From Alternaria dauci (lineage: Eukaryota; Ascomycota; Dothideomycetes; Pleosporales; Pleosporaceae), in NCBI RefSeq assembly GCF_042100115.1, contig NC_091272.1, positions 496,001 to 560,000 on the forward strand: DNA of 64,000 bases, read 5' to 3'. Within the stretch, counting starts at the first letter, position 1; the number at the start of each line of letters is the position of its first letter. The position numbers and the translations under genes are program-made. Below the pieces are notes generated by a model. The model worked only from the letters and a program-made list of their open reading frames with translations, made no database searches and was not told the origin of the DNA. This document shows, piece after piece, positions 44,663-56,454 of the stretch.

Positions 44663-46691
44663 CTACAGATCAACTCTACATAATCTTCCCTGCTGTGTAG
44701 GCAGTCCTCTTGTCCCCTGGACGACCCAGTCCTCGCTGCCCACACCCGTGACCGCATAGAACAACCCCCAAGGATCTCTTGCCTTCTTAATGCTCAGCAG
44801 CCTATCATAATTCTCGCCGTACAGGCTGTTCTGAAAATTTGGTTCCGCAACATCCGCCTCGTTCATATACGCGCCACTGCCTGGTGTCACATCTCTCAGC
44901 TTCTGTACATACGAGTTGAGGCGGGCATGTGACGACTTTGCGACCTCATCGGGGAGATTAGCATCGTACTGCCTGGTATCCCAGCCTGTCATGTGCATGA
45001 CTGCGTTGCGCAAGTGCGACGATACGGCGGAACCAGAGCCAGGATAGCCGGCTGTTTCGTGCGTTGGTGCATAGTCGACAGAATGGAAGCTGTATCCGCC
45101 TTCTTCCACATATGAGCGGATTGCTGCCATGGTAGCGTTGAACAATTGGGATGTTGGGCCTTCAAAGTTGGAGCGAGGGACAAGACGCGACACTAGGCGG
45201 CTATTCTGTATGCCTCCACTTGGCGGCACAGAGCCAAAATCAGCATACGTATTCCAGAATCGTGGCTCGGGGTTAGCCAGAGGTACGCCTAGGTCATTGA
45301 GATCCTGGATCAGCGGCGCCATAAGCTCTTTCATTTCTTTTGCCGTGATGCCCGGCTTCGTAATCTGACTGGAGAGTGTAAAGGCACCACTTGTTGTGGT
45401 GATATAGTTCCACATGATACCTTTCGCGTCGTTGATACGCAAGTTATGCGAGAAGTAGATACCCACGCCCTTCCAGAAGGTTTCCTTAGACACGCGAATG
45501 GTGGTACTGTCGTTACCCGAAACGGGTTCGGTCTGCAAAGTGAAGTCGCTTCGCGCAACTGTCGTAGGTGGATACGCCTTGACAATCGCAGATGTCACGA
45601 TGCCGAAGTTTCCTTGTAGTGTACGTCAGTCACTGCAGTTAGTCGCAACAGTACTCAAAGGCTTACCTAGTCCACCACCTCGAATAGCGAAGAACAGGTC
45701 CGAATTCTCCGTCGGATCCGCATGCACAAATCTGCCATCTGCCGTGACAATCTCCAAAGCAAGCACTTGGTCAGCCATCAGACCATACTTTGAGGTGATG
45801 TACGAGAACCCTCCACCTTGCATATATCCACCATATGCCCCAACCGTCGAAGATCCGGGAGCTAGCAGTGTGATACCAGCTTTTCCCATGTAACTATAGA
45901 CCTCGTGCTGCTCCAGCGCTGCACCCACCCGCGCTGCTTGGCCACTGTACTGACCGACTTTGTAGGTGGGCAAGTACTCGAATGCCTTCATGCGATGCAC
46001 CCAGACTTGAAGTGCGCCGCCACCAGTATTTCGGCCGAGGAAGTCATGGCCGGTGTTTCTGAGTCGGTCAGCATAAGTTTAGAGTGAAAATCGTCAAGAC
46101 TCACTTAATCGTCAACCGGATGTTGTTGTTGCGCGCAAAGTTCACAGCCATCTGTATATCCTTGACCGTGGTGATGTTCACTACGTATGCAGGGAAGTTG
46201 ATCAACTTGCACTCGGACTGCGGAGGCGCAGCGCTGGCTGCAGGCACAGGACATGGGTTATCAAGCGTCCATGCCAGGAAGGGTACTAGTGGGTCCTCTT
46301 TGCTAGGTTACCAAGTTAGCGGTCAGTGTGAAGTAGTATCAGCCTGGACATACAAGAAGAGAGCATCAGACTGTCGTCGCCTGACATTTGCACACTTTGT
46401 CGCGTCGTTGTATTCGCCTTGATAGCAAGCCGCAGCTGGAGGGATACCCTTGAGCAATGTGCCTCCGAGACTGACATTGAGGGCACTCCACTGTGTCGTC
46501 GACGGCCATCCATCATAGCCTGGGTAGTTCTTGCACGAGGGTATACTGGCTTCTATTGTCTTGCCGAAAGCAAGATCGGGGTTGTCCGCCACATCCAATT
46601 CGGTCAGCTGTATGCTTTCGTACGGGAAATTGTATGCAAAGGCGGCTTGCGCCGCCAGAAAGATTGAGAAGAGTGAGAGGATAGAAACCAT
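44663..46691 (-). CDS. secreted FAD-linked (BBE-like) oxidase
   Basis: Four exons: 46691-46354, 46302-46105, 46058-45667, 45612-44663 (625 aa); introns 46-54 nt. A signal peptide of about 19 residues (ending AAFA) starts at ATG 46691. The FAD-binding type 4 (PCMH) fold covers about residues 125-310, with KNTGHD at 179-184, whose His183 is the likely covalent FAD-attachment residue. A Gly/Ser-rich block (LAPGSSTVGAYGGYMQGGG) and FAIRGGGLGNFGIVT follow. A substrate domain precedes the berberine-bridge-type end (NSLYGENYDRLLSIKKARDPWGLF). Family members oxidise sugars, alkaloids or polyketide-derived alcohols with release of H2O2. Secretion is predicted; substrate unknown. Confidence 0.9.
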
Positions 46692-47725
46692 CTTGGAAAG
46701 CGTAAACCTGGAATTGATACGGGATAGACAATGAAGCTTACAGAGAAGAGCTGGCTCTTTGCGACGAACACAACAACGACTTATACGCGTATCCTGTGGC
46801 CACATATGGAAACCCTCCGCCACTGTGCTACCTGTGGATGCCCCACAAACATCCAGGCTGATCGTGTCCAGAACCATGAAGCAATACAGATAGCATATGC
46901 CCAGTTACTTTGCTCATCCTCTGCATATGATGCGACCTGTTCATCTTCTTTTCCTGGCTACAAGATGCAGTCCGGCCCAGATATGTCTTAATATCGGGCA
47001 CGCGGTCATCATGCAGCCACAAAGATTTACCCGGCTGTCTTCCGCCGTACGTCTCGTGTTCTCAATGCAGGGCGAATATCAGGAAGGTCGGCGGGCGTTC
47101 GTGGCGTTCGTGATCTTACAGCGGTACCGGCATGATGGTAAACGGTCGAGGCTATTGGTTGCGAGACTGCATCTCAAGTCTGTTCATTGGCTAAAGAACA
47201 AGCGAGATAGATTGCGCGCCGAATACAGACTCACGATAAGGGTTTTTGAGCGCACAAGAGCTGGGTTGGAGGTCTCCCCACACGGGGCGTCAGGAAGGGC
47301 GTATGATTAAAACGCCTTCTTAGCCGCAGATCGCTAATCCATGCCGAGCACAAGAGCTGTATAATGCCGGCATGTCGAACAGTCTGTTGCTTGCCTGTTA
47401 GCTAATGGGAATCGTGTCGAGCATGACCGAGGGGTGAAAGCAGTGCATTCAGGTGTTGGCTTCGTAGGATTGCCCCTGGCCTAATAGAGACTAGCGTGAA
47501 GACTAAACCCCATTTGTTCCGGTCTCGGAAAGGCTCTGTCCTGAAAGCCTTCTCGCACATTTATGCCAACAACAGGAGTGAAAGAATTAATGTACTGATG
47601 ATCGGAATATCTTCATTGTTTCCGGAATCTAAACATCGTTTATCACAGAGATAACCATCCTCCGCTGAAGCATGCGCATTGGCTACCAAAAGCCTTAAAA
47701 CTCATTAACGTCATTGAAGTCTTGC
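46692..47725. other. intergenic, about 1 kb
   Basis: Promoter side of the oxidase gene and 3' side of the transporter. A plus-strand frame at 46897-47310 lacks protein-like composition. Nothing else recognised. Confidence 0.45.
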
Positions 47726-49507
47726 TTACTCTTTCCCCGCCCTGTTCTCAAGCTCGGTGGCATCCTCCATGTACTTCACCGAGTGTTTCCGCTGTTCCTC
47801 CTTCATGCCAGCCTCGACGTCCCGGAGGCGCTGCTCCGCTGTCACATCTCCGAAAAGAAGATCAATCTCTTCGAGAGTCTTTCCCTTCGTTTCCTTGATA
47901 AAGAATGTTGCGAAAATGCCCATGCAAACGCAAAAGATGCCGAACATCAGGAAGGTTTTCCAGCCAATATCTGGTGTACGGAGTTAGTGTATATTTACAT
48001 AGAGTTCATACGGGGACACTTACGGTTAATAGCTTCCGGGGTGATCTTTGTAATCACAAAGTTGAAGAGCCACTGGGTCGCGGATCCCATTCCGACACCA
48101 TACGATCGAAGTCGCGTTGGGAAGATCTCTGACAAGTATACCCATGGAACGGGACCCCAAGAAGCCGAGTATCCGATGACATAGAGGTAAATCATGGCCA
48201 CCATGGCAATGGAAGGTGACGATACCGAGCCAGAGTCTGGGTTTGGCGGATAAGTCGCAAGAACAGCTCCGATGATGAACATCATGGCAGCCATCCATGC
48301 CGCACCACCCATGAGCGAATACTTGCGCCCGATAAAATCGATTCCAAATATCAGGAAGATACCAGTTGTGATTACCTTTACGGTCCCGTAGATACCCGTC
48401 GCAAAAAGCGAGGCGTTAGAGGCGGATACACCGATCGTCTGGAAAATTTGGGGTGCGTAATAACCTGCCAAATGGTTAGAACAAGGCATTCGACGTCCAA
48501 GAACGTTTTCTCCTTACCGATCGAATTTGTACCGCTAAACTGCTGCCAGAACATGAGCACAAAAGCAGTGATGAAACGGTATCGGTTGCCGGGAAGAAGA
48601 CACTCTTTCCTGCCGAGATGGAAGTAAAACGTCAGTGTATGTCTCACATGCGTTGCGTACAGTCACAACTCACCATGTAATGCCTTCCGTCATATTGAGT
48701 TCCTCCTCTACCGCCGCACGAATCTCTGCTAGCTCATGCAGGAGTTCAGGGCTATCGTGTGTTTCGCAGCGGATGAATGCGAGTGATTCCGCAGCTTCTT
48801 CTTGCCGACCCTTTGACATCAACCACCGAGGAGACTCCTTGAGAAAGAAAAGCCCAATCAACATGAAGCCACCTGGAATCAGTTGGATCGATACAGGAAC
48901 TCTCCACTGCTTCGTTGAGACGGGCATGTGGAGTGCGACTCCGTAATCCAGCCAGTAAGCAAAGGTACTGCCGATTACCAGGAATTCTTGGAAAAGACCC
49001 GCGATACGTCCTCGAAGAGCTGGAGGTGCATTTTCGGCGACGAACACGGGTGTGATAGATGACATTCCTCCGATGCCGAGACCAGCGATAACACGTCCTG
49101 CGTAGATCATGCCAATTTCGTGGTGGGCGGCAGTCTGAAGCGCAGCACCAACAAGGAAAACGAGGGAGAAACCCATGAGAGATAGCCGTCGACCGTACCG
49201 TTCGTTGAACCAGGCAGCCCCGATCGCTCCAAAGAAGCAACCTGCGGTGAGGAGCGAAACGACGTTTGATGACACTGACGCGTTCTTTGAGTCGGAGAAC
49301 CCGGATGAGTCTGTCGGCAGTCCGAAGTCTTTCTTGAAAGCCTCGAGCGCGAGAACGCTACCCATCACTCCAGTGTCATAACCTACAATGTTGTCAACTC
49401 TTGTCCAAAGAAGCGGGTAAATTGTGCTTACCAAACAGTAGCGAGCCCATGTAGGCAACGCTAGTCAGCAGATAGACCCTTCGGTTTTTGAAGAATTTGG
49501 ACACCAT
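47726..49507 (-). CDS. MFS sugar/quinate-type transporter
   Basis: Five exons: 49507-49432, 49382-48674, 48609-48518, 48464-48024, 47970-47726 (520 aa). Twelve membrane segments in the usual 6+6 layout. Family signatures are present: GYDTGVMGS in TM1, an RYGRR loop after TM2, GRVIAGLGIGG in TM4, KESPRWLMSKGR after TM6, FGIDFIGRKYSLM mid-protein, and IKETKGKTLEEID after TM12. Tyr and Trp rich segments (YSASWGPVPWVYLSEIFPTRLRS) are typical of fungal hexose/quinate permeases. The MVSKFFKNRRVY start is common among quinate-permease-like members. It imports a sugar or sugar-acid by proton symport at the plasma membrane. The exact substrate is inferred only at class level. Confidence 0.9.
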
Positions 49508-51124
49508 CTTGGCTAGGTTGTCGCAGCTCGGTGGTCTGACTGGCCTGCCTAAGGTGAGGGCGTAGCAGGCTTTTGAATGGAAATACCAAATGCCCTAGGG
49601 TGGCACCAGCGGCAACACAGTCCCCGGGTATTGCGTCGTTATCATTTGGACGAACCTGTCTGACCCCAGACTCCACCTTTGGGGACAGGCCGCCTCCACA
49701 GACCCGATTATATTTTCTTCCACCAGTCACCCGTAAATTTCAGACACCGCTAGAATTCATCCACGAGCTAGGAACCAACATACTGGCAGGAGACGACTGT
49801 CGCAGATTTCGCGATAATATTCGTGGTGTTTTCTTCGCGCGCACAACAACGCCATGCGGCTCAAACTGTAAAGACAAGCCTCCCAAGCCATAATTACGAG
49901 GGCGCCCCAATGCTTGGTGCTGCATGTGTTGAGTCTAGTGCATCTGTCTGAATGGTGGCATTTCTCAAGCGACGACGGAAAAATGAGCTCCACTCGAATC
50001 TCGAACGCTAAGCTTGCCAGCGATGGTAGCGCCCGTATGCAAAGACCCTTCCCCATCCAGGAACGCGCTGACATATATCGCTTCTATGCAAGGCGCTCGA
50101 AACCTTGGAACCATCATCATGGAGTGAAATGACCTGAGTCGTGCGGAAATACGGCCAGGACCCGTCACTTCCGACCCGCTGCGCATGGGTAATCCGCCAC
50201 AAACGCGATGCTAACGTCATGACAAGTCTCAACAGCTCTGTGTGTCATGCAACGGCAATAACACGAGGCATACATACGTCCGTGCCCTCAAGGTTGGAAG
50301 AAATATGTAGTATGTTGACCGCCTCCAACAACAGTCCGTTGCGGGTCCATCACTGTTTATGTCGGCGTCAAGCGGCATTCGTCTTATTTATATCTGCCAT
50401 CAGTCATGACAACGTTGACAGTGATTGAAGCAACGGCGCCAGTCTCCGGATAAGATGTGCATGTTATGTCGTGGAAACATGGAGCTGCTTCTGGCAGTTG
50501 AGCCCTCATTGAGTTGAGGTGGCAAGCATTCGGTGAGCGTAAGCAGCATTGAGCGAGCACAGATGGACGTCGGAGAGAACGTAGGCATCATGAGCGGTAT
50601 TGGGCGAACATGACCATTACCAACGCTCAAAACCAAATCTTCCCGATTAGGAAGTCGCCCCCACGCGTGTTTACCTTGAAACACTCGTTCCCTCTTTCCC
50701 GTGTTGCTAAAGACGCTAGAAGCAGCACTGCAAGAATCTTTGAAATATAATAATTGCCTCAATTTAATAATACTCGCAATAGAACTGTTCTTTCTTTTCC
50801 AAGGACGTGGGTAGCATCCAGATAGTACGATCTTCTGATTTTTTGTCTTCTTCAAGGTATGGGGTATCGCCAAAATACTACTTCAAAAAAGTGAAAAGCT
50901 GCTTTCCTCTTTCTGTCGACTTTTGCGACCAATAAGCAGAGAGAAGCTGCTTCTCACTTTTCTTGAAGTTATATTTTGATGATACCCCACAACTTGAAGA
51001 AAACAAAACATCATAAGTACTGCCTTGAGATGCCTATACGATTGACCTTCAGAGATGCATCGGTATGCAAGACCAGTACAAAGCTTGTTGCACAACCGTC
51101 GTTGGTGAGCGCCTAGGTTGCCAA
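49508..51124. other. intergenic with palindromic MITE-like element
   Basis: About 1.6 kb. The palindrome at 50825-51020 is annotated separately. The rest holds no recognisable gene. Confidence 0.5.
50825..51020. mobile_element. imperfect palindrome, possible MITE
   Basis: Left arm about 50825-50918 and right arm about 50930-51020 are inverted copies. Matching blocks are GTAC at both tips, TTCTTCAAG, TGGGGTATC, CAAAATA, ACTTCAA and AAGTGA-AAGC, with scattered mismatches (roughly 80 percent identity by eye). The short centre contains TCGAC. Structure, AT-richness and location between genes fit a MITE or other foldback element. I see no clear target-site duplication and no transposase. It could also give a long hairpin RNA if transcribed. 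Confidence 0.55.
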
Positions 51125-52465
51125 CTACAACTTTGCCGGTTGTTGCAACACCCTCAAATCGTCTCGGCTGATCTCCGATATACTCTTCTTCCCAAGATTC
51201 GCCATTGAGTTGTCTGCATCAGCGAGCATGCATTTGAGTACATGCTTGACGCCTTCCTCTCCTCCCATTGCAAGGCCATATACATACGGGCGTCCAACCA
51301 GAACAGCTTTTGCTCCCAAGGCGAGGGCTTTGAGAACGTCTGACCCAGTCCGGATGCCCGAGTCGAATAGCACAGTCAAGCCTGAGCTTTTAATTCTGTC
51401 ATCAGCTCCAATCTCCGCCAACGCGTCTAGCGATGCAATCGCTCCGTCGAGCTGTCGTCCTCCGTGGTTAGAGACAACGATACCATCTATTCCATGCTCA
51501 ACAGCTCGATGCGCATCCTCGACAGTCTGGATGCCTTTCAACACGATAGGCCCATCCCAATACTTTCTCAGAATCTTCAAATCATTCCAATCGCGATAGC
51601 TCCCAGACGCTAATAGATTCGTGAAAAGCATCGCTTTCTTGATGACGCTGGCATGGCTCAAGACCTTCGCTGCGCCTCCGATACTTCCTGGTCGTTTCAG
51701 AATCTGCCAAATCTCAGACGCCTTTTCGCTGATGCTACGAGTATCTGCGGCTTGTGATTCTTCGTACATGCGATTGAAGACAGGGTCTGAGAAGGCGACT
51801 TGACAGCCCTGGCCCCAGATGAAGGGGAGGTATGATTCGTCGAGATCGTTAGGCCGCCAGCCCACCATGAATGTGTCGAGAGTGACGACTAGAACCTGGA
51901 AGCCGCTGGCCTTTGCTCGACTAAGCAAGCTCGCCGTAAACTCCTCAGCTTGCGGCTTCGGCCAATAGAGTTGGTACCACCGGTCGCCGTCCCCATTGGC
52001 TTGGGCGACTTGCTCGATGCTTCGCGTAGCAGCTGTCGAAAGAATCATAGGCACCTTCACAGCAGCACAGGCTCTTGCTGTTGCCTCCTCAGCATCAGGG
52101 TGAACGATCTCTTGTACACCAATTGGTGCTACCAGCAACGGACTTTTGTACTTTCGTCCAAAAATCTCAACGGACATGTCGCGCCGTGTAGAGTTCACCA
52201 GCATCCATGGACGCAATCGATATCGCTCAAAAGCAGACACGTTTGCTGCATATGTTGATTCGCTGCTTGCAGAGCCGTTGACATAGAGGAAATTTGGAAG
52301 AGGAACCGCAGCTCGAGCAGCTGATTCCCATTGTGAAGGCTTCGTAGAATATTTGGGTTGCTGAAGACTGGCATATATCTCACGTTGGTAGCTGACGTAG
52401 GAGTCTGGATCTGGTTCGTAGTAGGTTGTTTCCTCGTTCTTCGTCAGTGGTTTGGTGTCGGACAT
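51125..52465 (-). CDS. FMN-dependent alpha-hydroxy-acid oxidase/dehydrogenase
   Basis: Single exon, 446 aa, ATG 52465. The TIM-barrel FMN family of lactate oxidases, flavocytochrome b2 and glycolate oxidase is clear: SPLLVAPIGVQEIVHPDAE at about 108-126, LSTAATRSIEQV, YQLYWPK, VTLDTFMVGWRPNDL, PIVLKGIQTVEDA, the catalytic SNHGGRQLDG with His334 and Arg337, and FDSGIRTGSDVLKALALGAK with GRPYVYGLA at 391-399. There is no heme-b5 domain and no mitochondrial presequence. It therefore resembles the cytosolic or peroxisomal lactate 2-monooxygenase-like fungal group. It converts an L-2-hydroxy acid to a keto acid. No classical C-terminal SKL is present (ends PAKL). Confidence 0.93.
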   Translation of the reverse strand: MSDTKPLTKNEETTYYEPDPDSYVSYQREIYASLQQPKYSTKPSQWESAARAAVPLPNFLYVNGSASSESTYAANVSAFERYRLRPWMLVNSTRRDMSVEIFGRKYKSPLLVAPIGVQEIVHPDAEEATARACAAVKVPMILSTAATRSIEQVAQANGDGDRWYQLYWPKPQAEEFTASLLSRAKASGFQVLVVTLDTFMVGWRPNDLDESYLPFIWGQGCQVAFSDPVFNRMYEESQAADTRSISEKASEIWQILKRPGSIGGAAKVLSHASVIKKAMLFTNLLASGSYRDWNDLKILRKYWDGPIVLKGIQTVEDAHRAVEHGIDGIVVSNHGGRQLDGAIASLDALAEIGADDRIKSSGLTVLFDSGIRTGSDVLKALALGAKAVLVGRPYVYGLAMGGEEGVKHVLKCMLADADNSMANLGKKSISEISRDDLRVLQQPAKL

Positions 52466-53152
52466 GATAACAGAAGTTGAAGACTTTTGTCGCCAGAAGG
52501 GTACGTTTGTCCGGAATAATTACTCCTAAAGCCTGACAACTCTTCGAGCTTCTTTATTGTGTTTGTTGATGTCACTGGAACGCGAATCGAGGAGTGATGC
52601 GGAGGATGCACGTAGAGATGTGGGGAACGATGGAGATGCCGAGGTCTAACATCCCCACCAGTGTAATCAGCTTACTTGCATAACCGTCCCCCCTTAGTTC
52701 GCGGGTACACCAACCACTACACAAATTGACCATCCACGAGTATGTAGAATTGCCTTGGGTCTCGAGGACGCCTGATTTATATGGCCATGGTCATAAACTG
52801 ACCACCAGGTGAAATTTAAACCCCAAACAGGGTGATGTTATAATAGTAAAGTCTGCAGTGGTGTGCAGAGAGACGCAATGCAGCCATCGCATCGGCAAAT
52901 CCGGTCTATTCGGTAATCTCGCTGTTACTTCCAGGTATCCCCATGGCCACGGGCCTGGATCTCGCACAATTCGGTCGACAAACAGTTTCAGAACGCAATA
53001 TACAGTCGATGTCCGAACATAACGGAATGGTTGTGTCAGAATCAGTAAGTTATAAAGTTCGAGCATGAGATAGGTATCAGACATGCATCGACACAATCAT
53101 CTAACCACCTCTCGGTAAACGACTTCATTGTATACACTGGAATCCTGCAATC
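52466..53152. promoter_or_regulatory. divergent promoter of the oxidase and O-methyltransferase genes
   Basis: 687 nt between two diverging ATGs. A shared promoter would allow co-expression of the two enzymes. I did not recognise a specific factor site. Confidence 0.45.
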
Positions 53153-54342
53153 ATGGATGCATCAGTTCAGAACATTCGCGAGATATACGCAAAGAGCAAT
53201 GCTCGCGAACGACAACAAATCCAGGAACAGATTCGAGACTTGCAGAAGGATCTCTACAGCGACTGGGAGATGATTTTCAGCCTAGCGATGGCAGTGAGTC
53301 TTCTACGCGCCCGAATTTCCTCCACTAATCTCACGAGCCTCTGCAATCGGCTCTTGTCGATGTCGGAATCGATCTGAGCATCTTTACGGCGCTCTCCTCA
53401 TCCGCGACGCCAATGACGCATGATGACTTTCAGAAAAAGACAGGCGCAGCACCGAACCTACTTGCCCACTTGCTTCGCTCTATGGCATCATTCGGGCTTA
53501 TCACTGAAGTTGAGAAAGACGTTTTTGCAGCAAACCGGACGACACGCGTCTTCGCAAATCCGCATGTCGAGGGCGCCGTACCGCATTTTTCAAAACTCCA
53601 CTTGCCGGTCATGCACGCGCTTTCCGGCTACCTGAAAGAGCACAAGTATCAAGACATCACCAACCCTAAGGATCTGCCGTTTCATGTGGCGATGAAGACG
53701 GACCTCACGCCATTTGAATGGATGAAGCAGGATGGCGAGCAAATGAAAGCACTCGGCCATATCATGGTGCTCGACTCTGCCAACAGCTGGGTCTCTTCGT
53801 ACCCTGCTCAGCAAGTTGTTGGTGGCTTCGAGCCTGCGGACGAATCTGCACTTCTGGTTGATATCGGTGGCGGTTTTGGTCAGCATTCTGTTGCATTCAA
53901 GAAGAAGTTTCCCGAGATACTTGGCCGTATCGTCGTACAAGACGTCCCTTCGACTCTTGCACATGCGCCCAAAGCGGATGGCATCGAGTTCCAAACCCAT
54001 GACTTCTTCACGCAGCAACCAATTCGTGATGCCAAGTTCTACTACCTGCGCCATATCATGCACGATTGGGCGGATAAAGACTGCGTGCGCATCCTCTCGA
54101 ACATCGTTCCGGCTATGGGCCCAGAGTCGCGCATTTTGATTGATGAGGTCGTGTTACCAGATACGAAGGTGCCTTGGCAAGTTGCGATGATGGATCTTGC
54201 GATGATGGCGGCGCTGGGCGGTATTGAACGGAGTAGAGAAGATTGGGTGAAGTTATTGAAAAGCGCAGGACTGAAGATGGTGGACGTGCACTGCTATGAC
54301 GACGTCAGGTTTCATTGTGTCATTACGGCTGTACCGATTTGA
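53153..54342 (+). CDS. SAM-dependent O-methyltransferase
   Basis: Two exons, 53153-53293 and 53338-54342 (381 aa); 44-nt intron GTGAGT...ACGAG with branch CACTAATC. The N-terminal dimerisation helices and winged-helix part (about 1-170) precede the methyltransferase fold: SAM-binding LLVDIGGGFG ending at about 228, and the catalytic His289 in RHIMHDW with Asp290. Typical small-molecule (COMT/OMT2) family length and motif order. These enzymes methylate phenolic or polyketide hydroxyls. It lacks any transit or signal peptide. The start MDASVQNIREIY is the first ATG; the alternative in-frame ATG at 53413 would lose the dimerisation region. Confidence 0.92.
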
Positions 54343-54966
54343 GGGACAGGTTTGTAGGTAGCTAAATGACGGGTTTGTTAGTCAGTAGATTTGTGAATCA
54401 AGAGACGATGCTGAAAGTTTTATCGGACTGATGCCATAACAAGCGGCTGAGTCGGTCGCCATCTCCCAAGCCCGCGGGCTTCTTTTCGCGCCTTACAATT
54501 TGAATCGCCCGCAGCCACAACCGTCTCCACCCACGCCCTCGCGCCTTGCGCCGGCAAGCTTCATACAGCCCTTATTTTCTTAACCATGGCGATCTCGGAA
54601 TACCAGTACGCGCAACCAGGGTACCTCGGAATATTCAGAAAGCTCCGAGCGTGCTAGAAGGCGGGGCAGGCCCAGACAACGCCGCTCCATTCGCCGATAG
54701 GGCGCGCTTTTGAGGCCTTGACGCTTGATACGCCTTATGCATCTGTTTGCTGTCATCGATGCGGATTTTGCGCCAAGCTACCTTACTAGATGGCGAATAA
54801 GAATCCGGACGTTGCTCTATAAGGAGCGGCGGGTTTCGTGGTCCATGGCTGCACATATTACTGACAGATAAGAGATCTTTTGGTTCACGCTACGAGCGCT
54901 CTGCGCAATTTTGCCGTGGTTTCCTATTCAAGTCGATAAAGAGGAAGACGAAAGCCTTGTTCAAAG
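54343..54966. other. intergenic, nothing recognised
   Basis: Between two plus-strand genes. GC-rich stretch about 54470-54560. No further structure. Confidence 0.4.
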
Positions 54967-56454
54967 ATGGACCCAATCGCCAACCCGACTTTCCAGACGC
55001 AGGACGGAATGACTACGAGCGACGGGAAACCTTATGCCGAACCGGATGAGATTTGGGACGGGCTGAGGAGAACGGTGTCGAAGATGACGGGACGGTCGAA
55101 AACGGGGAGCGAAGCGAAGCAGTCTACTCATCAAGAAATGGAAATCCGGTCGCATGGACGCACACGGTCGCATCGAACACAGCCTATTGATGAGCTAGAC
55201 GAGGAGCCTAGAATACCTATAGTGGACGCTGAGGATGACTTTCCTGAGGGTGGACTGCGCGCATGGCTCGTTGTCGCATCAGCGTGCTTGATGCTGTTCC
55301 CTTCATTTGGGTTCATGGTTTCCATTGGCACACTTCAGGACTACTGGGGCCAGAACCAGCTGTCGTACATGTCGGCGCGTGACATTGGATGGATCCCTTC
55401 AGTTTTCGTTTACTTGTCCCTTGCGCTGGGCATCTGGGTGGGACCGCTCTTCGACCGTTATGGGCCACGATGGATCGCTTTGACCGGAAGTGTCATGTTC
55501 CTACTGATGATTTTCCTTCTTGCCGAGTGCGACAAGTTTTGGCAGATGATCCTTTGCTGTGGAATACTGGGAGGCTTATCCGGCGCCATGCTTACTACTA
55601 CGAGTCTCGCAGTAGTTGCGCATTGGTTCAAAGAGAGACGAGGCTTAACACAAGGCATCGCAATGATGGGTAGCTCCGCTGGTGGTTTGGCAATCCCGTT
55701 GATCCTACGTACCACCCTCCCAAAATATGGCTACGCATGGTCGCTCCGTATACTGGGCTTTGTGTTCCTATTTTGCTTCATCATCGCCAACATCCTGATG
55801 AAGGCTCGCATTCCACCGTCCGCCGCTACAAAGAATAAGGCCATAATATCACTCTCAATCTACGGTGATCTAAGGTTGAGCTTGTTCACGTTGAGTGTTT
55901 TCGGTTTCGAAGTCGTTCTCTTTGGTGGACTCGGCATCATGCCTACATATGCATCGCTAAGCACCGACTTTCCGCCCGATACCGGATTCTATCTCATCGC
56001 CGTGCTTAATGGAGTATCCTGTCTCGGACGGCTACTCCCAGGCTATGTCGCGGATAAGATTGGTCGCTTCAACACCCTGTTCATCATGATCCTCTTCACT
56101 TTGCTTTGGATGCTAGTCCTGTGGTTGCCGTTCGGTACAACATCGCTTCCAGCACTGTACGCTTTCGCAGCGCTCTTCGGTTTTGGAACGGGTTCATGGA
56201 TGGCTTTGGTCCCTGCATGCGTGGGACAGCTATGCAGAGCAGAAGAGTTTGGTCGATACTACGGAAGCATGTACTTCATCGCTTCTCTTGCGACGCTGGT
56301 TTGCATTCCGATCAGCGGGGAGCTTGTTGAGACAGTCGGGCCTCAACCTATGGTAGCCTTCTTCTGTGCGATTCTCGGTTTGTCTTTGGTTAGCTTCCTG
56401 TTCAGTCGGTGGGCATGTTTAGGAAGACGTTGGACGTTGAAGGTGAAGGTATAA
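54967..56454 (+). CDS. MFS monocarboxylate-type transporter
   Basis: Single exon, 495 aa, ATG 54967. A hydrophilic N-terminal region of about 95 residues, with DDFPEGGLRAWLVVA at its end, is the hallmark of fungal MCT-like (SLC16-type) carriers. Twelve hydrophobic segments follow, with the RWIALTGSVMF and GLSGAMLTTTS half-repeats, HWFKERRGLTQGIAMMGSSAGGL after TM4, and GRLLPGYVADKIGRF in the second half. It probably exports or imports a monocarboxylate or small aromatic acid at the plasma membrane; the substrate is not determined by sequence. Its neighbours (hydroxyacid oxidase, methyltransferase) suggest a pathway product. Confidence 0.9.
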   Translation: MDPIANPTFQTQDGMTTSDGKPYAEPDEIWDGLRRTVSKMTGRSKTGSEAKQSTHQEMEIRSHGRTRSHRTQPIDELDEEPRIPIVDAEDDFPEGGLRAWLVVASACLMLFPSFGFMVSIGTLQDYWGQNQLSYMSARDIGWIPSVFVYLSLALGIWVGPLFDRYGPRWIALTGSVMFLLMIFLLAECDKFWQMILCCGILGGLSGAMLTTTSLAVVAHWFKERRGLTQGIAMMGSSAGGLAIPLILRTTLPKYGYAWSLRILGFVFLFCFIIANILMKARIPPSAATKNKAIISLSIYGDLRLSLFTLSVFGFEVVLFGGLGIMPTYASLSTDFPPDTGFYLIAVLNGVSCLGRLLPGYVADKIGRFNTLFIMILFTLLWMLVLWLPFGTTSLPALYAFAALFGFGTGSWMALVPACVGQLCRAEEFGRYYGSMYFIASLATLVCIPISGELVETVGPQPMVAFFCAILGLSLVSFLFSRWACLGRRWTLKVKV

